Positions 29,648 through 38,206 of a stretch of DNA of 49,082 bases are shown piece after piece. Within the stretch, counting starts at the first letter, position 1. The number at the start of each line of letters is the position of its first letter. The translations under genes were made by a program, and so were the position numbers. Source of the stretch: Acetobacter sp. UBA5411 (GTDB taxonomy: Bacteria; Pseudomonadota; Alphaproteobacteria; Acetobacterales; Acetobacteraceae); assembly GCF_002409645.1 (NCBI RefSeq), contig NZ_DHNR01000040.1, forward strand, positions 140,656 to 189,737, written 5' to 3'. The notes under the pieces were generated by a model. The model was given only the letters and a program-made list of their open reading frames with translations, was not told the origin of the DNA and did not search any database.

Positions 29648-31303
29648 TCAGGCTTCCGCGCTCCGCACCAGCGCCGCTTCAATCAGCGCAATGGTGCCCC
29701 GAACACCGTAAAGCGCGATGAAACCGCCAAAGCGCGGTCCTTCACTCTGCCCCAGCAGAACCTCGTAAAGGCAGGTGAACCAGCTTCTCAGCGGCTCGAA
29801 CGCATGACGTTTGCCGACCTCGAACACCAGATTCTGCAACACATCGGCGGATACCTCTTCGCCCTCATAAACCTTGAGAGCCTCCGCCAGATCGGCCAGA
29901 GCCGCGTGCTCCTGTTCATTCGGCAGGCGATAGCTCTTCGCCGGTCGGACAAAGTCGGCGTAGAACACGATGGCGCGCTCAACCAGCGTGGCCAGCATCG
30001 GATGGGTCTCGGGAGAGACGTTCGCATCGTAACGCTTGATGAAGCCCCACATCACGTCCGGCGTCTCGGCATTCGCCACGCTAGCGAGATTCAGCAGCAT
30101 GCCGAAGGACAGCGGGCTGCCCGCATGATCCGGAATATGACCGGCATGCAGGAACCAGGCCGGATTGGCGTAGAGCGCCAGACGATCAGCATCCTGCGTC
30201 TCGCTTTCCGAGCCTTCCGCAATATTTTTCTGAAGAGCCGAGGCTTTATCGACATGGGAGAGATATTCGTCAGCAGCCTTGGGGATCACGTCGAAGAACA
30301 GACGCTTCGCCCGCTGCGGCTGATTGAACATGTACTGCCCGAGGCTCTCCGGCGGCGCGTAACGCAGCCATTCCTCAACGGAGAGACCATTGCCCTTCGA
30401 CTTGGAAATCTTCTGACCGTGCTCGTCGAGGAACAGCTCGTAGGTCAGACCGGCGGGCGGCGCTGATCCGAGAATACGGCAGATGCGACCGGACAGACGC
30501 ACGCTGTCGATCAGATCCTTGCCTGACATTTCATAATCGACGCCGAGCGCATACCAGCGCATGGCCCAGTCGGCCTTCCACTGCATCTTGGCGGCGCCAC
30601 CGGTCACGGGCGTCTCGAAACGCTCGCCGTTCTCGTCGGTCCAGAAGACCGTGCCCGCCGCCGGATCGACCTTGTCGATATGCACCTGCATGACATTGCC
30701 GGTCTTCGGATGGATCGGCAGAACCGGCGAATAGGTCGCGCGGCGTTCCTCGCCCAGCGTCGGCAGGATCACAGCGCAGATCTCGTCATGCACTTCCAGC
30801 ACGCGCTTCAGCGCGGCGTCGAAGCGGCCGGACGTATAATATTCGGTCGAGGACGCGAATTCGTAATCGAACCCGAACCCGTCGAGAAAGGACCGCAGGC
30901 GGGCGTTATTGTGGGCCGCGAAGGAATCGTGCGTGCCGAACGGATCGGGCACGCGGGTCAGCGGCTTGCCGATATATTCGGCCAGCATCTCGCGGTTCGG
31001 CACATTGTCCGGAACCTTGCGCAGCGCGTCCATGTCATCGGAAAACGCAAGCAGGTGGGAAGGCTTGCCTGTCAGCGCCGTATAGGCCTGACGCACCCAG
31101 CTTGTGCGGGCCACTTCGCCGAACGTGCCGATATGCGGCAGGCCGGAGGGACCATAGCCCGTCTCGAACAGCGCCGGACGATCGCCGCCTCTGTTTGTGA
31201 CATGATCGGCGATTTTCTGCGCCTCCTGAAACGGCCAGGCTTTGGGAACAGCCCCGTTCGGCAGGAGGGAATGGCCAGCAGGATTTACGTTTTGGTCAGA
31301 CAT
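29648..31303 (-). CDS. lysK: Lysyl-tRNA synthetase, class I
   Basis: 551 residues. It charges tRNA-Lys with lysine. It is the class I (archaeal-type) enzyme, shown by the HIGH-like PHIGTFGEV (residues 56-64) and KISKSKG (298-304), with no class II motifs. Alphaproteobacteria commonly carry this form. The ATG at 31303 is clear. The stop is 10 bp upstream of mprF, whose enzyme uses Lys-tRNA, so an operon is likely. It is divergent from degP, with a 143-bp shared upstream gap. Confidence 0.96.
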   Translation of the reverse strand: MSDQNVNPAGHSLLPNGAVPKAWPFQEAQKIADHVTNRGGDRPALFETGYGPSGLPHIGTFGEVARTSWVRQAYTALTGKPSHLLAFSDDMDALRKVPDNVPNREMLAEYIGKPLTRVPDPFGTHDSFAAHNNARLRSFLDGFGFDYEFASSTEYYTSGRFDAALKRVLEVHDEICAVILPTLGEERRATYSPVLPIHPKTGNVMQVHIDKVDPAAGTVFWTDENGERFETPVTGGAAKMQWKADWAMRWYALGVDYEMSGKDLIDSVRLSGRICRILGSAPPAGLTYELFLDEHGQKISKSKGNGLSVEEWLRYAPPESLGQYMFNQPQRAKRLFFDVIPKAADEYLSHVDKASALQKNIAEGSESETQDADRLALYANPAWFLHAGHIPDHAGSPLSFGMLLNLASVANAETPDVMWGFIKRYDANVSPETHPMLATLVERAIVFYADFVRPAKSYRLPNEQEHAALADLAEALKVYEGEEVSADVLQNLVFEVGKRHAFEPLRSWFTCLYEVLLGQSEGPRFGGFIALYGVRGTIALIEAALVRSAEA

Positions 31304-31446
31304 GGTGCGGGAAGCTATGAACAGAGCGGCTTCCGGTCAATTCAAATCACGCAGGCGCGACATCTCGTAACACTGTCACATTGCCTCACGCTGCGTTATG
31401 GAAGGAGCCTGTTTCGTTTTTTTTCCAGACAAAGAACGCACCTTTC

Positions 31447-33000
31447 ATGCCCTTTTCCGGTCCCGCCCGTTCCTTTCTGCTCTCCTTCGGCCTGTCTGTT
31501 TCGGTCTGCTCAACTGCCCTGTGCTCCTTGAGTGCGCCGGCTCACGCAGACTCCGCGCCCGCTCCCATGCCGCAGGTTACGACCGACGCCCACGGCGTGC
31601 CGGGCAGTTTCGCGGATCTCGCGGACCGTCTGCTTCCCGCCGTGGTCAATGTCTCGACCACGCAGACCATGAAAGGCGATTCGGACGACGACGATGAAGG
31701 GGACGAGGAAGGTCCGCAGATTCCCCAGTTCCCCCGCGGCTCGCCGTTCGAGAAGTTCTTCCACGACTTCATGAACCGCCAGAACGCCCCCAACGCGCCA
31801 CCGCGCAAGATGCAGGCGCTCGGCTCCGGCTTCATCATTGATCCGACGGGCTATGTGGTGACCAACAACCACGTCATCCGCAAGGCCGACCGCGTGACGG
31901 TCACCCTACAGGATAACACCGTCCTTCCGGCGAAGGTGATCGGTCATGACGACCGCACCGATCTCGCGCTGCTGAAGGTCACGTCACCACATCCGCTACC
32001 CTTCGTGTCGTTTGGCGACAGTGACACTGCCCGCGTCGGCAACTGGGTGCTGGCCATCGGCAATCCATTTGGGCTGTCCGGCACGGTGACGGCGGGCATC
32101 GTCTCCTCCCGTGGCCGCAATATCGAGCAGGGGCCGTACGACAACTTCATCCAGACCGACGCCCCCATCAACAAGGGCAACTCCGGTGGACCGCTCTTTG
32201 ACATGCACGGTGCGGTCATCGGTGTGAACACCGCCATCTACTCCCCCTCCGGCGGTTCGGTGGGTATCGGTTTCTCCATTCCATCCAATGAAGCGCGGGG
32301 CATCATCGAGCAGTTACGCAAGACAGGCCATGTTTCACGCGGCTGGATCGGCGTGCGGATTCAGGATGTGACGCAGGAGATCGCTGACGGTCTCGGGCTG
32401 AAACCGGCGCGCGGCGCTCTCATTGCGGGCGTGGACGCCAAGGGACCGGCGGCGAAGGCAAAGCTTGAAACTGGCGACGTCATTCAGGCCCTGAACGGCA
32501 AGCCGATAGAGGGCCATGCCCTGCCGCGTCTGATCGCCGATCTGCCCGTCGATTCACAGGCCACCCTTTCGGTCTGGCGTCATGGAAAGATGCAGGATCT
32601 TGCCGTGACCATCGGCACCCTGCCCGAGCCGAAAGAGGCCACGCATCCGGATCATCCGGAGAAAGCCGGAAACCACCCTGCCGACAAATCCGCCGATTTC
32701 AGCGGATTTGGCCTGAAGGTTTCTGGCCTGACGGAAACGAACCGAAAGAAATACCGTCTTCCCGAAGACCAGAAGGGTGTGGTGATCACCAGCGTCACGG
32801 ATGGCGGCGCTGCGGCTGATCGGGGCCTCAAGGAAGGCGACGTCATCACCGAGGTTCAGCAGGTCGGGGTGAATTCGGTGGCTGATCTGCGCAAGGGGAT
32901 CGAGACGGCACAGAAGGAACAGCGCCACTCCGTTCTGCTACTGGTTCATGACATGGACGGACTGCGCTGGGTGCCATTCCCGCTGGACGGCGCTCACTGA
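31447..33000 (+). CDS. degP: Periplasmic serine protease DegP/HtrA (Do family)
   Basis: 517 residues from the ATG at 31447, which places a Sec signal peptide (about residues 1-34, ending AHA) at the N-terminus; the frame opens earlier at a TTG without support. The triad is His142 (TNNHVI), Asp172 (DDRTDLALLKV) and Ser246 (NKGNSGGPLF). A very acidic loop (DSDDDDEGDEEG, 78-89) lies before the protease core. Two PDZ domains follow, about 295-385 and 430-515. It degrades or refolds damaged envelope proteins. The ribosome site is weak. Confidence 0.96.
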   Translation: MPFSGPARSFLLSFGLSVSVCSTALCSLSAPAHADSAPAPMPQVTTDAHGVPGSFADLADRLLPAVVNVSTTQTMKGDSDDDDEGDEEGPQIPQFPRGSPFEKFFHDFMNRQNAPNAPPRKMQALGSGFIIDPTGYVVTNNHVIRKADRVTVTLQDNTVLPAKVIGHDDRTDLALLKVTSPHPLPFVSFGDSDTARVGNWVLAIGNPFGLSGTVTAGIVSSRGRNIEQGPYDNFIQTDAPINKGNSGGPLFDMHGAVIGVNTAIYSPSGGSVGIGFSIPSNEARGIIEQLRKTGHVSRGWIGVRIQDVTQEIADGLGLKPARGALIAGVDAKGPAAKAKLETGDVIQALNGKPIEGHALPRLIADLPVDSQATLSVWRHGKMQDLAVTIGTLPEPKEATHPDHPEKAGNHPADKSADFSGFGLKVSGLTETNRKKYRLPEDQKGVVITSVTDGGAAADRGLKEGDVITEVQQVGVNSVADLRKGIETAQKEQRHSVLLLVHDMDGLRWVPFPLDGAH

Positions 33001-33155
33001 GCGGGAGATAGGCCAGCGGATGGAGGACGACAGACGCCATTTCCTCCCTGACAGCCTTCCGGTCAGGGATTTTGGTGCGTATGATCGGTTTTCCGTTATC
33101 CGTCCGGCGTTATCCATCCGGCGATTTCTGCAAACGCTATTGAGGATCTGACATT

Positions 33156-33515
33156 GTGACTGAGCTACGCCTGACGCTGAGGGTGGATGTGGATGGTCAT
33201 CCTGCACTCGGACACGGCAAGATCCGCCTTCTGGAACATCTGGAAGAAACCGGCTCGATTTCGGCGGCGGGACGCGCGATGGGCATGTCCTATCGCCGCG
33301 CATGGCTGCTGATCGACGCCCTGAACAAGCAGTTCAGCGCCCCACTGGTGGCCACCAAACCCGGCGGCGGCGGCGGTGCCCATCTCACGGAAGCAGGGCA
33401 GACCGTCGTCCGCTGCTATCGCGCAGCGGAACAGGATGCGGCAGCAGGGGCGAAAGCAGCGCTCGATGAGCTCGCCGGCATGGTCCGCCGCCCTCAAAAA
33501 GCCTCACGTTCGTGA
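33156..33515 (+). CDS. ModE-like winged-helix transcriptional regulator, DNA-binding domain only
   Basis: 119 residues from the GTG at 33156, supported by TGAGGA 8 nt upstream. The LysR/ModE-type winged helix is seen in ALGHGKIRLLEHLEETGSIS and AAGRAMGMSYRRAWLLIDAL, then a wing with KPGGGGGAHLTEAG. In full ModE the same domain is followed by two molybdate-binding domains; those are absent. Molybdate sensing is therefore not assured. No molybdenum genes are in the window. The next genes are mdoG and mdoH, with a possible separate promoter. Confidence 0.88.
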   Translation: MTELRLTLRVDVDGHPALGHGKIRLLEHLEETGSISAAGRAMGMSYRRAWLLIDALNKQFSAPLVATKPGGGGGAHLTEAGQTVVRCYRAAEQDAAAGAKAALDELAGMVRRPQKASRS

Positions 33516-33538
33516 CAATCGAAACAGACTGGTACAAT
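33512..33538 (+). promoter_or_regulatory. Candidate promoter of mdoG-mdoH
   Basis: GTGACA (33512-33517), 15 nt, then TACAAT (33533-33538) with the extended -10 base pair TG just before it. The spacing is short, but the extended -10 may compensate. The -35 overlaps the 3' end of the ModE-like gene; mdoG starts 50 bp downstream. Confidence 0.35.
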
Positions 33539-33587
33539 AGCTGACAGAGCATCAGGTCTGTCTCTAATAACCGGGAGAATAAGAAGA

Positions 33588-35144
33588 GTGTCATCCTCCG
33601 TCTTCCGCCGCGATCTGCTCCGTGCAGGCAGCGGCGTCGCATTGGCCGCCCTGACAACAGACTTCCTCGGCAGACCGGCCCACGCCGCTGATGCCCCTCC
33701 CGCACCCCCGGCTCCCACGCCGTTTGACAACAGCACTGTTACACAGATCGCCCGTCGTCTGGCCGCCAAGCCTTACAGCGCGCCGGAACAGTCTCTTCCG
33801 AAGCCTCTGACGAACCTGACGTTCGACCAGTTCCGTTCTATCGAGTTCCAGCCTGATCAGGCGCTCTGGCACAACGACAATCTGGCCTTCGACGTTGAAT
33901 TCTTCCCGCGTGGCTTTCTCTATCCCCAGCGTATCGAGATGCATGAGGTCGTAGACGGAAAGTCCGCCCCGGTTCCGTATAGCCCTGACATGTTCCGTTA
34001 TGGTGACCCGATGCTGCGGGTGACCGATAATCTCGGCTTTGCCGGTCTGCGTCTGCGCTACGCCATCAACACGCCCGGCGTAATGGAAGAGTGCGCCGTG
34101 TTCCTCGGAGCCTCCTATTTCCGCGCCGTCGCCAAAGGCCAGAATTACGGTCTTTCCGCCCGTGGTTTCGCAGACGGCACCGGCGACCCGAAGGGTGAGG
34201 AATTCGCCCTCTTCCGCGCCTTCTGGCTGGAAAAACCGCAGGCAGGTGTGGACTCGGTCGTCATTCACGCGCTGCTCGACAGCCCGTCCGTGACCGGCGC
34301 CTTCCGCTTCACCATCCGCCCCGGTGAGACCACCATCTTTGATGTGCAGTCCACCTTCTTCCCGCGTGTGAAGATCGAGCAGTCCGGCATCGCCGCCTTT
34401 ACCGGCATGTTCTATTTCGACACCAATGATCGCACCCATGTCGATGACTGGCGTCCCGCCGCGCATGACAGCGAGGCGTTGCAGATCTGGACCGGATCGG
34501 ACCAGCAGCTTTATCGACCGCTGCGCAATCCGCTGGACCTCCAGTTCTCGGCGTTCAGCGACATCTCCCCGCGCGGCTTCGGGCTGATGCAGCGCCGTCG
34601 CTCCTTCCATGATTTCGAGGACCTTGCGCTCAACTACGAGAAGCGCCCGTCTTTGTGGATCGAACCGATCGGTGACTGGGGCGCGGGTTTTATCGATCTG
34701 GTTGAAATTCCGACCCCTAACGAGGTCAATGACAACATCGTCTCCTTCTGGCGTCCCAAGGAACCGATGCAGGCGGGGCATGAATATGCCTACACCTATC
34801 GCATGTACTGGGGCTGGGATGAGCCGTTCCCGACGGAGCTTGCGCGGATCGGCGCGACCCGTGTCGGTGCTGTGACCGACCACAAGGAAGCCCGGTTCTT
34901 CGCCATCGACTTTACCGGCGGCCCCGTTGCGAACACTGCCCCGGACGCGAAATTCCATCTCATTCCGCAAACATCCGCGGGAACGATCAAGAACGTGGTC
35001 GTCGAGCCCAATCCCAACACCAATGGCTGGCGCACCACGTTCGAATTCTATCCCGGCGATGCAAAGCTCGCTGAAATGAATGTCGTTCTCGCCAATGATC
35101 AGGGGCCTGTCTCAGAACAGTGGGTATATCGTTGGACGCCATGA
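33588..35144 (+). CDS. mdoG: Periplasmic glucan biosynthesis protein (MdoG/MdoD, OpgG/OpgD family)
   Basis: 518 residues from a GTG start preceded by GGGAG. The Tat signal VFRRDLLRAGSGVALAALTT ends near PAHA, so it is exported folded; Tat export is the habit of OpgD rather than of Sec-exported OpgG in enteric bacteria. The beta-sandwich core has LTFDQFRSIEFQPDQALW, FFPRGFLYPQ, SPRGFGLMQRRRSFHDFEDL and ERPSLWIEP-like KRPSLWIEPIGDWG, all family markers. It modifies or branches osmoregulated periplasmic glucans. The stop overlaps the mdoH start (ATGA). Confidence 0.95.
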   Translation: MSSSVFRRDLLRAGSGVALAALTTDFLGRPAHAADAPPAPPAPTPFDNSTVTQIARRLAAKPYSAPEQSLPKPLTNLTFDQFRSIEFQPDQALWHNDNLAFDVEFFPRGFLYPQRIEMHEVVDGKSAPVPYSPDMFRYGDPMLRVTDNLGFAGLRLRYAINTPGVMEECAVFLGASYFRAVAKGQNYGLSARGFADGTGDPKGEEFALFRAFWLEKPQAGVDSVVIHALLDSPSVTGAFRFTIRPGETTIFDVQSTFFPRVKIEQSGIAAFTGMFYFDTNDRTHVDDWRPAAHDSEALQIWTGSDQQLYRPLRNPLDLQFSAFSDISPRGFGLMQRRRSFHDFEDLALNYEKRPSLWIEPIGDWGAGFIDLVEIPTPNEVNDNIVSFWRPKEPMQAGHEYAYTYRMYWGWDEPFPTELARIGATRVGAVTDHKEARFFAIDFTGGPVANTAPDAKFHLIPQTSAGTIKNVVVEPNPNTNGWRTTFEFYPGDAKLAEMNVVLANDQGPVSEQWVYRWTP

Positions 35145-37285
35145 CCGACGCTCCCGGCGTTATCTCCGCCGCCGGGTTCCATGCACTTCCTCCCGAAGCG
35201 CCCATGCCCATGGAGACACAGGATCTCCATGCCGCACCCGATCTGCATGGGCGTGAGCCGGTCTCCCCGACCGAGCCTCCGCTTGTCTGGCTGCGGCGAC
35301 TGGCCGTCATTGGTTCGGCCCTCGCGCTGACGCTTTACGGTGCTTACCAGACCCATCTCGTGCTCGACGCCAATGGGTTCTCGGTGCTCGGCGTCATCAT
35401 GGAAGTGCTGTTCATCCTGCTCTTCACATGGATTGCGCTGGCCTTCACCTCTTCTGTCGCGGGCTTTTGGTCCCTGCTGACGAAAGGCGGTCTGGGGCTC
35501 GGCATCCACGCGGATGGCCCGCTTCCTGCGCTGAACACCCGCGTCGCGCTGTTGATGCCGACCTACAATGAAGACCCGCACCGCGTGATGGCCGGTCTCC
35601 GTGCCATTTACGCCAGTCTTCAGGAAACCGGACGTGCGGATGCGTTCGACATCTTCATTCTCTCCGACACCACCAACCCGGATGTGTGGGTGACTGAGGA
35701 AGCCGCCTTCCTCGCCCTGCGTCGGGATACGGGGGACGACAGACACATTTTCTACCGTCGCCGCGCCAAGAACATCGAACGCAAGGCGGGCAATGTCGGC
35801 GAATGGGTGCGTCGCTTCGGTGGCGCTTATCCGCTCATGGTCACGCTGGACGCGGACTCCGTCATGGACGGTCGTACACTGGTGCAAATCGCCGCCGCGA
35901 TGGAACGCAACCCGCAGGTCGGCCTGATCCAGACACTGCCGATCATCGCAGGCGGCACGACCCTCTTCGCCCGGATGCAGCAGTTCGCCGGACGCGTCTA
36001 TGGCCCGCTAATCGCCCACGGCATTGCCTGGTGGCATGGCGCGGCCAGCAACTACTGGGGCCACAACGCCATCATTCGCACGCAGGCCTTCGCCGAACAG
36101 GCCGGACTGCCGCATCTACCGGGCCGCAAGCCCTTCGGTGGACACATCCTCAGCCATGACTTCGTGGAAGCCGCCCTGATGCGACGCGGCGGCTGGGCCA
36201 TTCACATGGTTCCGGCCCTGCTCGGCTCCTACGAGGAAAGCCCGCCGTCGCTGACAGATGTCGCTATCCGCGACCGTCGCTGGTGTCAGGGCAATCTCCA
36301 GCACTACAAGGTCATCCCGACCAAGGGGCTGCACTGGCTGAGCCGGATGCACATGATGATCGGCATCGGAGCCTACGTGACGTCTCCGCTGTGGCTGGTC
36401 TTCCTGCTCGTCGGTATCCTGATTTCACTTCAGGCGCGCTTTGTGCGTCCGGAATATTTCGGCGACACCAAAACGCTTTACCCGCACTGGCCGCAGGTCG
36501 ATCCGGTCCGCGCGAAATATGTGTTCATCGCCACGATGGCCATTCTGCTCGCGCCGAAACTGTTCGCCTATATCGCTCTGTTCTTCAACAGGACCACGTT
36601 GAAAGGTTGTGGCGGCGCGATCCGGACGGCGTGCTCCATTGTGGTGGAGACGCTGATCGGCGGCCTGATCGCCCCGATCGCCATGCTGATCCAGACAGGC
36701 GGCGTGATCTCCATTCTCAGCGGACAGGATTCCGGCTGGAACGCACAGCGTCGTGACGATGGCGGCGTGCCGTTCAGCGTCATCGTCAAAGGCTACTGGC
36801 GCTACACCCTATTTGGTCTGATCCTTGGCACGGCGGCGTGGGCTGTCTCCATTTCCCTGTTCCTCTGGATGACGCCGGTGCTGCTTGGCCTGGTTCTGGC
36901 CATTCCACTCGCAGCGCTCACCGCCAGCCGTGACGCCGGACAGGCCCTGCGTCGGGCGGGACTGCTTCTGGTTCCGGAAGAAACGCAGACGCCGGATGTG
37001 CTGCTGAAAGCTGCGGACGCCATGCAGATGCCAGCTCCGAACTGTCCCGAAGACGCTCTGGAAGCGCTGTATTCTGATCCGACACTGCTGGCAGCTCATC
37101 GCGCCATGCTGCCACCACCACGCAAACCGGGTGATCCAATCGACGCCGACCGGCTTGTCGGACTGCTGAAGCTTCAGGAAGCACGGTCGCTGACCGATGC
37201 GGAAACGGCGCTGACCCCCAAGGAAAAGGCCGCGGCTCTGGGCGATGCGAGCGGGCTGGACCGACTGGTTACGTTACCCCGCTGA
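35141..37285 (+). CDS. mdoH: Membrane glucosyltransferase for periplasmic glucans
   Basis: 714 residues from the ATG at 35141, inside the mdoG stop; an earlier GTG at 35120 is less likely. It is an inner-membrane GT2 enzyme that builds the glucan backbone from UDP-glucose. The cytoplasmic catalytic domain shows LLMPTYNEDP, ILSDTTNPD, VTLDADSVMDG, the acceptor-site Asp in GHILSHDFVEAALM, and the R-x-x-R-W motif RDRRWCQGN. Hydrophobic segments flank it (about residues 55-110 and 410-600). A hairpin follows the stop. Confidence 0.96.
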   Translation: MTDAPGVISAAGFHALPPEAPMPMETQDLHAAPDLHGREPVSPTEPPLVWLRRLAVIGSALALTLYGAYQTHLVLDANGFSVLGVIMEVLFILLFTWIALAFTSSVAGFWSLLTKGGLGLGIHADGPLPALNTRVALLMPTYNEDPHRVMAGLRAIYASLQETGRADAFDIFILSDTTNPDVWVTEEAAFLALRRDTGDDRHIFYRRRAKNIERKAGNVGEWVRRFGGAYPLMVTLDADSVMDGRTLVQIAAAMERNPQVGLIQTLPIIAGGTTLFARMQQFAGRVYGPLIAHGIAWWHGAASNYWGHNAIIRTQAFAEQAGLPHLPGRKPFGGHILSHDFVEAALMRRGGWAIHMVPALLGSYEESPPSLTDVAIRDRRWCQGNLQHYKVIPTKGLHWLSRMHMMIGIGAYVTSPLWLVFLLVGILISLQARFVRPEYFGDTKTLYPHWPQVDPVRAKYVFIATMAILLAPKLFAYIALFFNRTTLKGCGGAIRTACSIVVETLIGGLIAPIAMLIQTGGVISILSGQDSGWNAQRRDDGGVPFSVIVKGYWRYTLFGLILGTAAWAVSISLFLWMTPVLLGLVLAIPLAALTASRDAGQALRRAGLLLVPEETQTPDVLLKAADAMQMPAPNCPEDALEALYSDPTLLAAHRAMLPPPRKPGDPIDADRLVGLLKLQEARSLTDAETALTPKEKAAALGDASGLDRLVTLPR

Positions 37286-37295
37286 GGCGATAGAG

Positions 37296-37331
37296 ACTCT
37301 CCTGTGCATCCCCGGAAAGGCACAGGAGAGT
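37296..37331 (+). terminator. Hairpin after mdoH, possible terminator
   Basis: ACTCTCCTGTGC (37296-37307) pairs perfectly with GCACAGGAGAGT (37320-37331), a 12-bp stem with a 12-nt loop. It starts 10 bp after the stop. There is no T-run, so termination would need Rho, or the stem may protect the 3' end. Confidence 0.5.
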
Positions 37332-37435
37332 AGAACACAGGGACGCAGCCCCCACGATTCATGGTCGGCAGAAGCGTCCCGCTCTTTTTCAGCTCTCGGA
37401 TTCCTGAAAGCCATATATCCACAAAACAAGTGAAT

Positions 37436-37462
37436 GAAGTGGCTTTCTCTTGCAGCCACTTC
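37436..37462. repeat. Perfect 9-bp inverted repeat upstream of bfr
   Basis: GAAGTGGCT (37436-37444) and AGCCACTTC (37454-37462) with a 9-nt loop. It lies 165 bp before bfr and has no T-run on the plus strand. It could be an operator or an RNA structure in a long bfr leader. Confidence 0.4.
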
Positions 37463-37626
37463 CTTGAAAACATGGACATTTCCGTCAGAAACAGCTCAAA
37501 ACGTCAGATGAGAATGCAAGTCACTTCTTATATTACCTTGAAAAATAAAGGTTTTTTCTTGCCAGCGCATGAAAATCAGGTGTAAAGCCATCTCATATTC
37601 AACATCCCCACAGATATGAGGCACTC

Positions 37627-38112
37627 ATGGCCATTAAAGACCCGAAGGTTATCGAACACCTGAACATTCAGCTCACCAACGAGCTGACAGCCATCAACCA
37701 GTATTTCCTGCACGCACGCACGCTGAACCACTGGGGCGTGACCCTGCTGGGCAAGAAGGAATACGACGAATCCATCGAGGAAATGCGCCACGCCGACTGG
37801 CTGATCGAGCGCATCCTGTATCTCGGCGGCCTGCCGAATGTGCAGCGTTACAACACCATTCTCATCGGCCAGAGCGTCAAGGAAATCCTTGAATGCGATC
37901 TGAAGCTGGAAGAGAAGGCCCTCGGCGATCTGCGTGAAGGCATCGCTTACTGCGAGAGCGTCCGCGACTACGTTTCCCGTGACCTGCTGCTCAAGATCCT
38001 CGACAACGAGGAAGAGCATGAAGACTTCATCGACCGCCAGTTCGACCTGATCAAGCAGGTTGGCATCGAGAACTACATCCAGCTCAACTCCGGCCCCGCC
38101 AACGAGGGCTGA
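37627..38112 (+). CDS. bfr: Bacterioferritin
   Basis: 161 residues. It stores iron in a 24-subunit heme-containing shell. The di-iron ferroxidase ligands are all present: Glu19 (TNELTAINQYF), Glu52 and His55 (IEEMRHAD), Glu95 (CDLKLEE), Glu128 and His131 (DNEEEHEDF). The heme-binding Met is Met53. GAGG lies 7 nt before the ATG. It is followed by a strong terminator and then, convergently, by an unknown gene whose upstream region carries a Fur/Irr-like operator. Confidence 0.97.
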   Translation: MAIKDPKVIEHLNIQLTNELTAINQYFLHARTLNHWGVTLLGKKEYDESIEEMRHADWLIERILYLGGLPNVQRYNTILIGQSVKEILECDLKLEEKALGDLREGIAYCESVRDYVSRDLLLKILDNEEEHEDFIDRQFDLIKQVGIENYIQLNSGPANEG

Positions 38113-38163
38113 GCGTAGCACACAGACTCACGCCATCCTGTTCGCAGGAGCGGGACGATACGC

Positions 38164-38206
38164 CGACAGGCCGGGGAGAGCTTTCTTCCCGGCCTGTCGT
38201 CTTTTC
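38164..38206 (+). terminator. Rho-independent terminator of bfr
   Basis: CGACAGGCCGGG (38164-38175) pairs perfectly with CCCGGCCTGTCG (38188-38199), a 12-bp GC-rich stem with a 12-nt loop, followed by TCTTTTC. It lies about 50 bp past the bfr stop and reaches the end of the convergent gene. Confidence 0.9.

Larger units (their letters stand above)
37286..37626. other. mdoH-bfr intergenic region
   Basis: This 341-bp gap holds the hairpin after mdoH (37296-37331), a second perfect hairpin at 37436-37462, and an AT-rich stretch before bfr. A candidate bfr promoter is TTGCCA (37559-37564), 18 nt, TAAAGC (37583-37588), but it is weak. No convincing gene is present. Confidence 0.5.

Noticed and set aside
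28411..29721. 436-codon plus-strand open frame over mprF
   Set aside because: His/Arg/Gln-rich antisense shadow of a membrane protein gene; no domain.
33591..34970. 459-codon minus-strand open frame over mdoG
   Set aside because: Antisense to a well-supported gene; low-complexity shadow composition.
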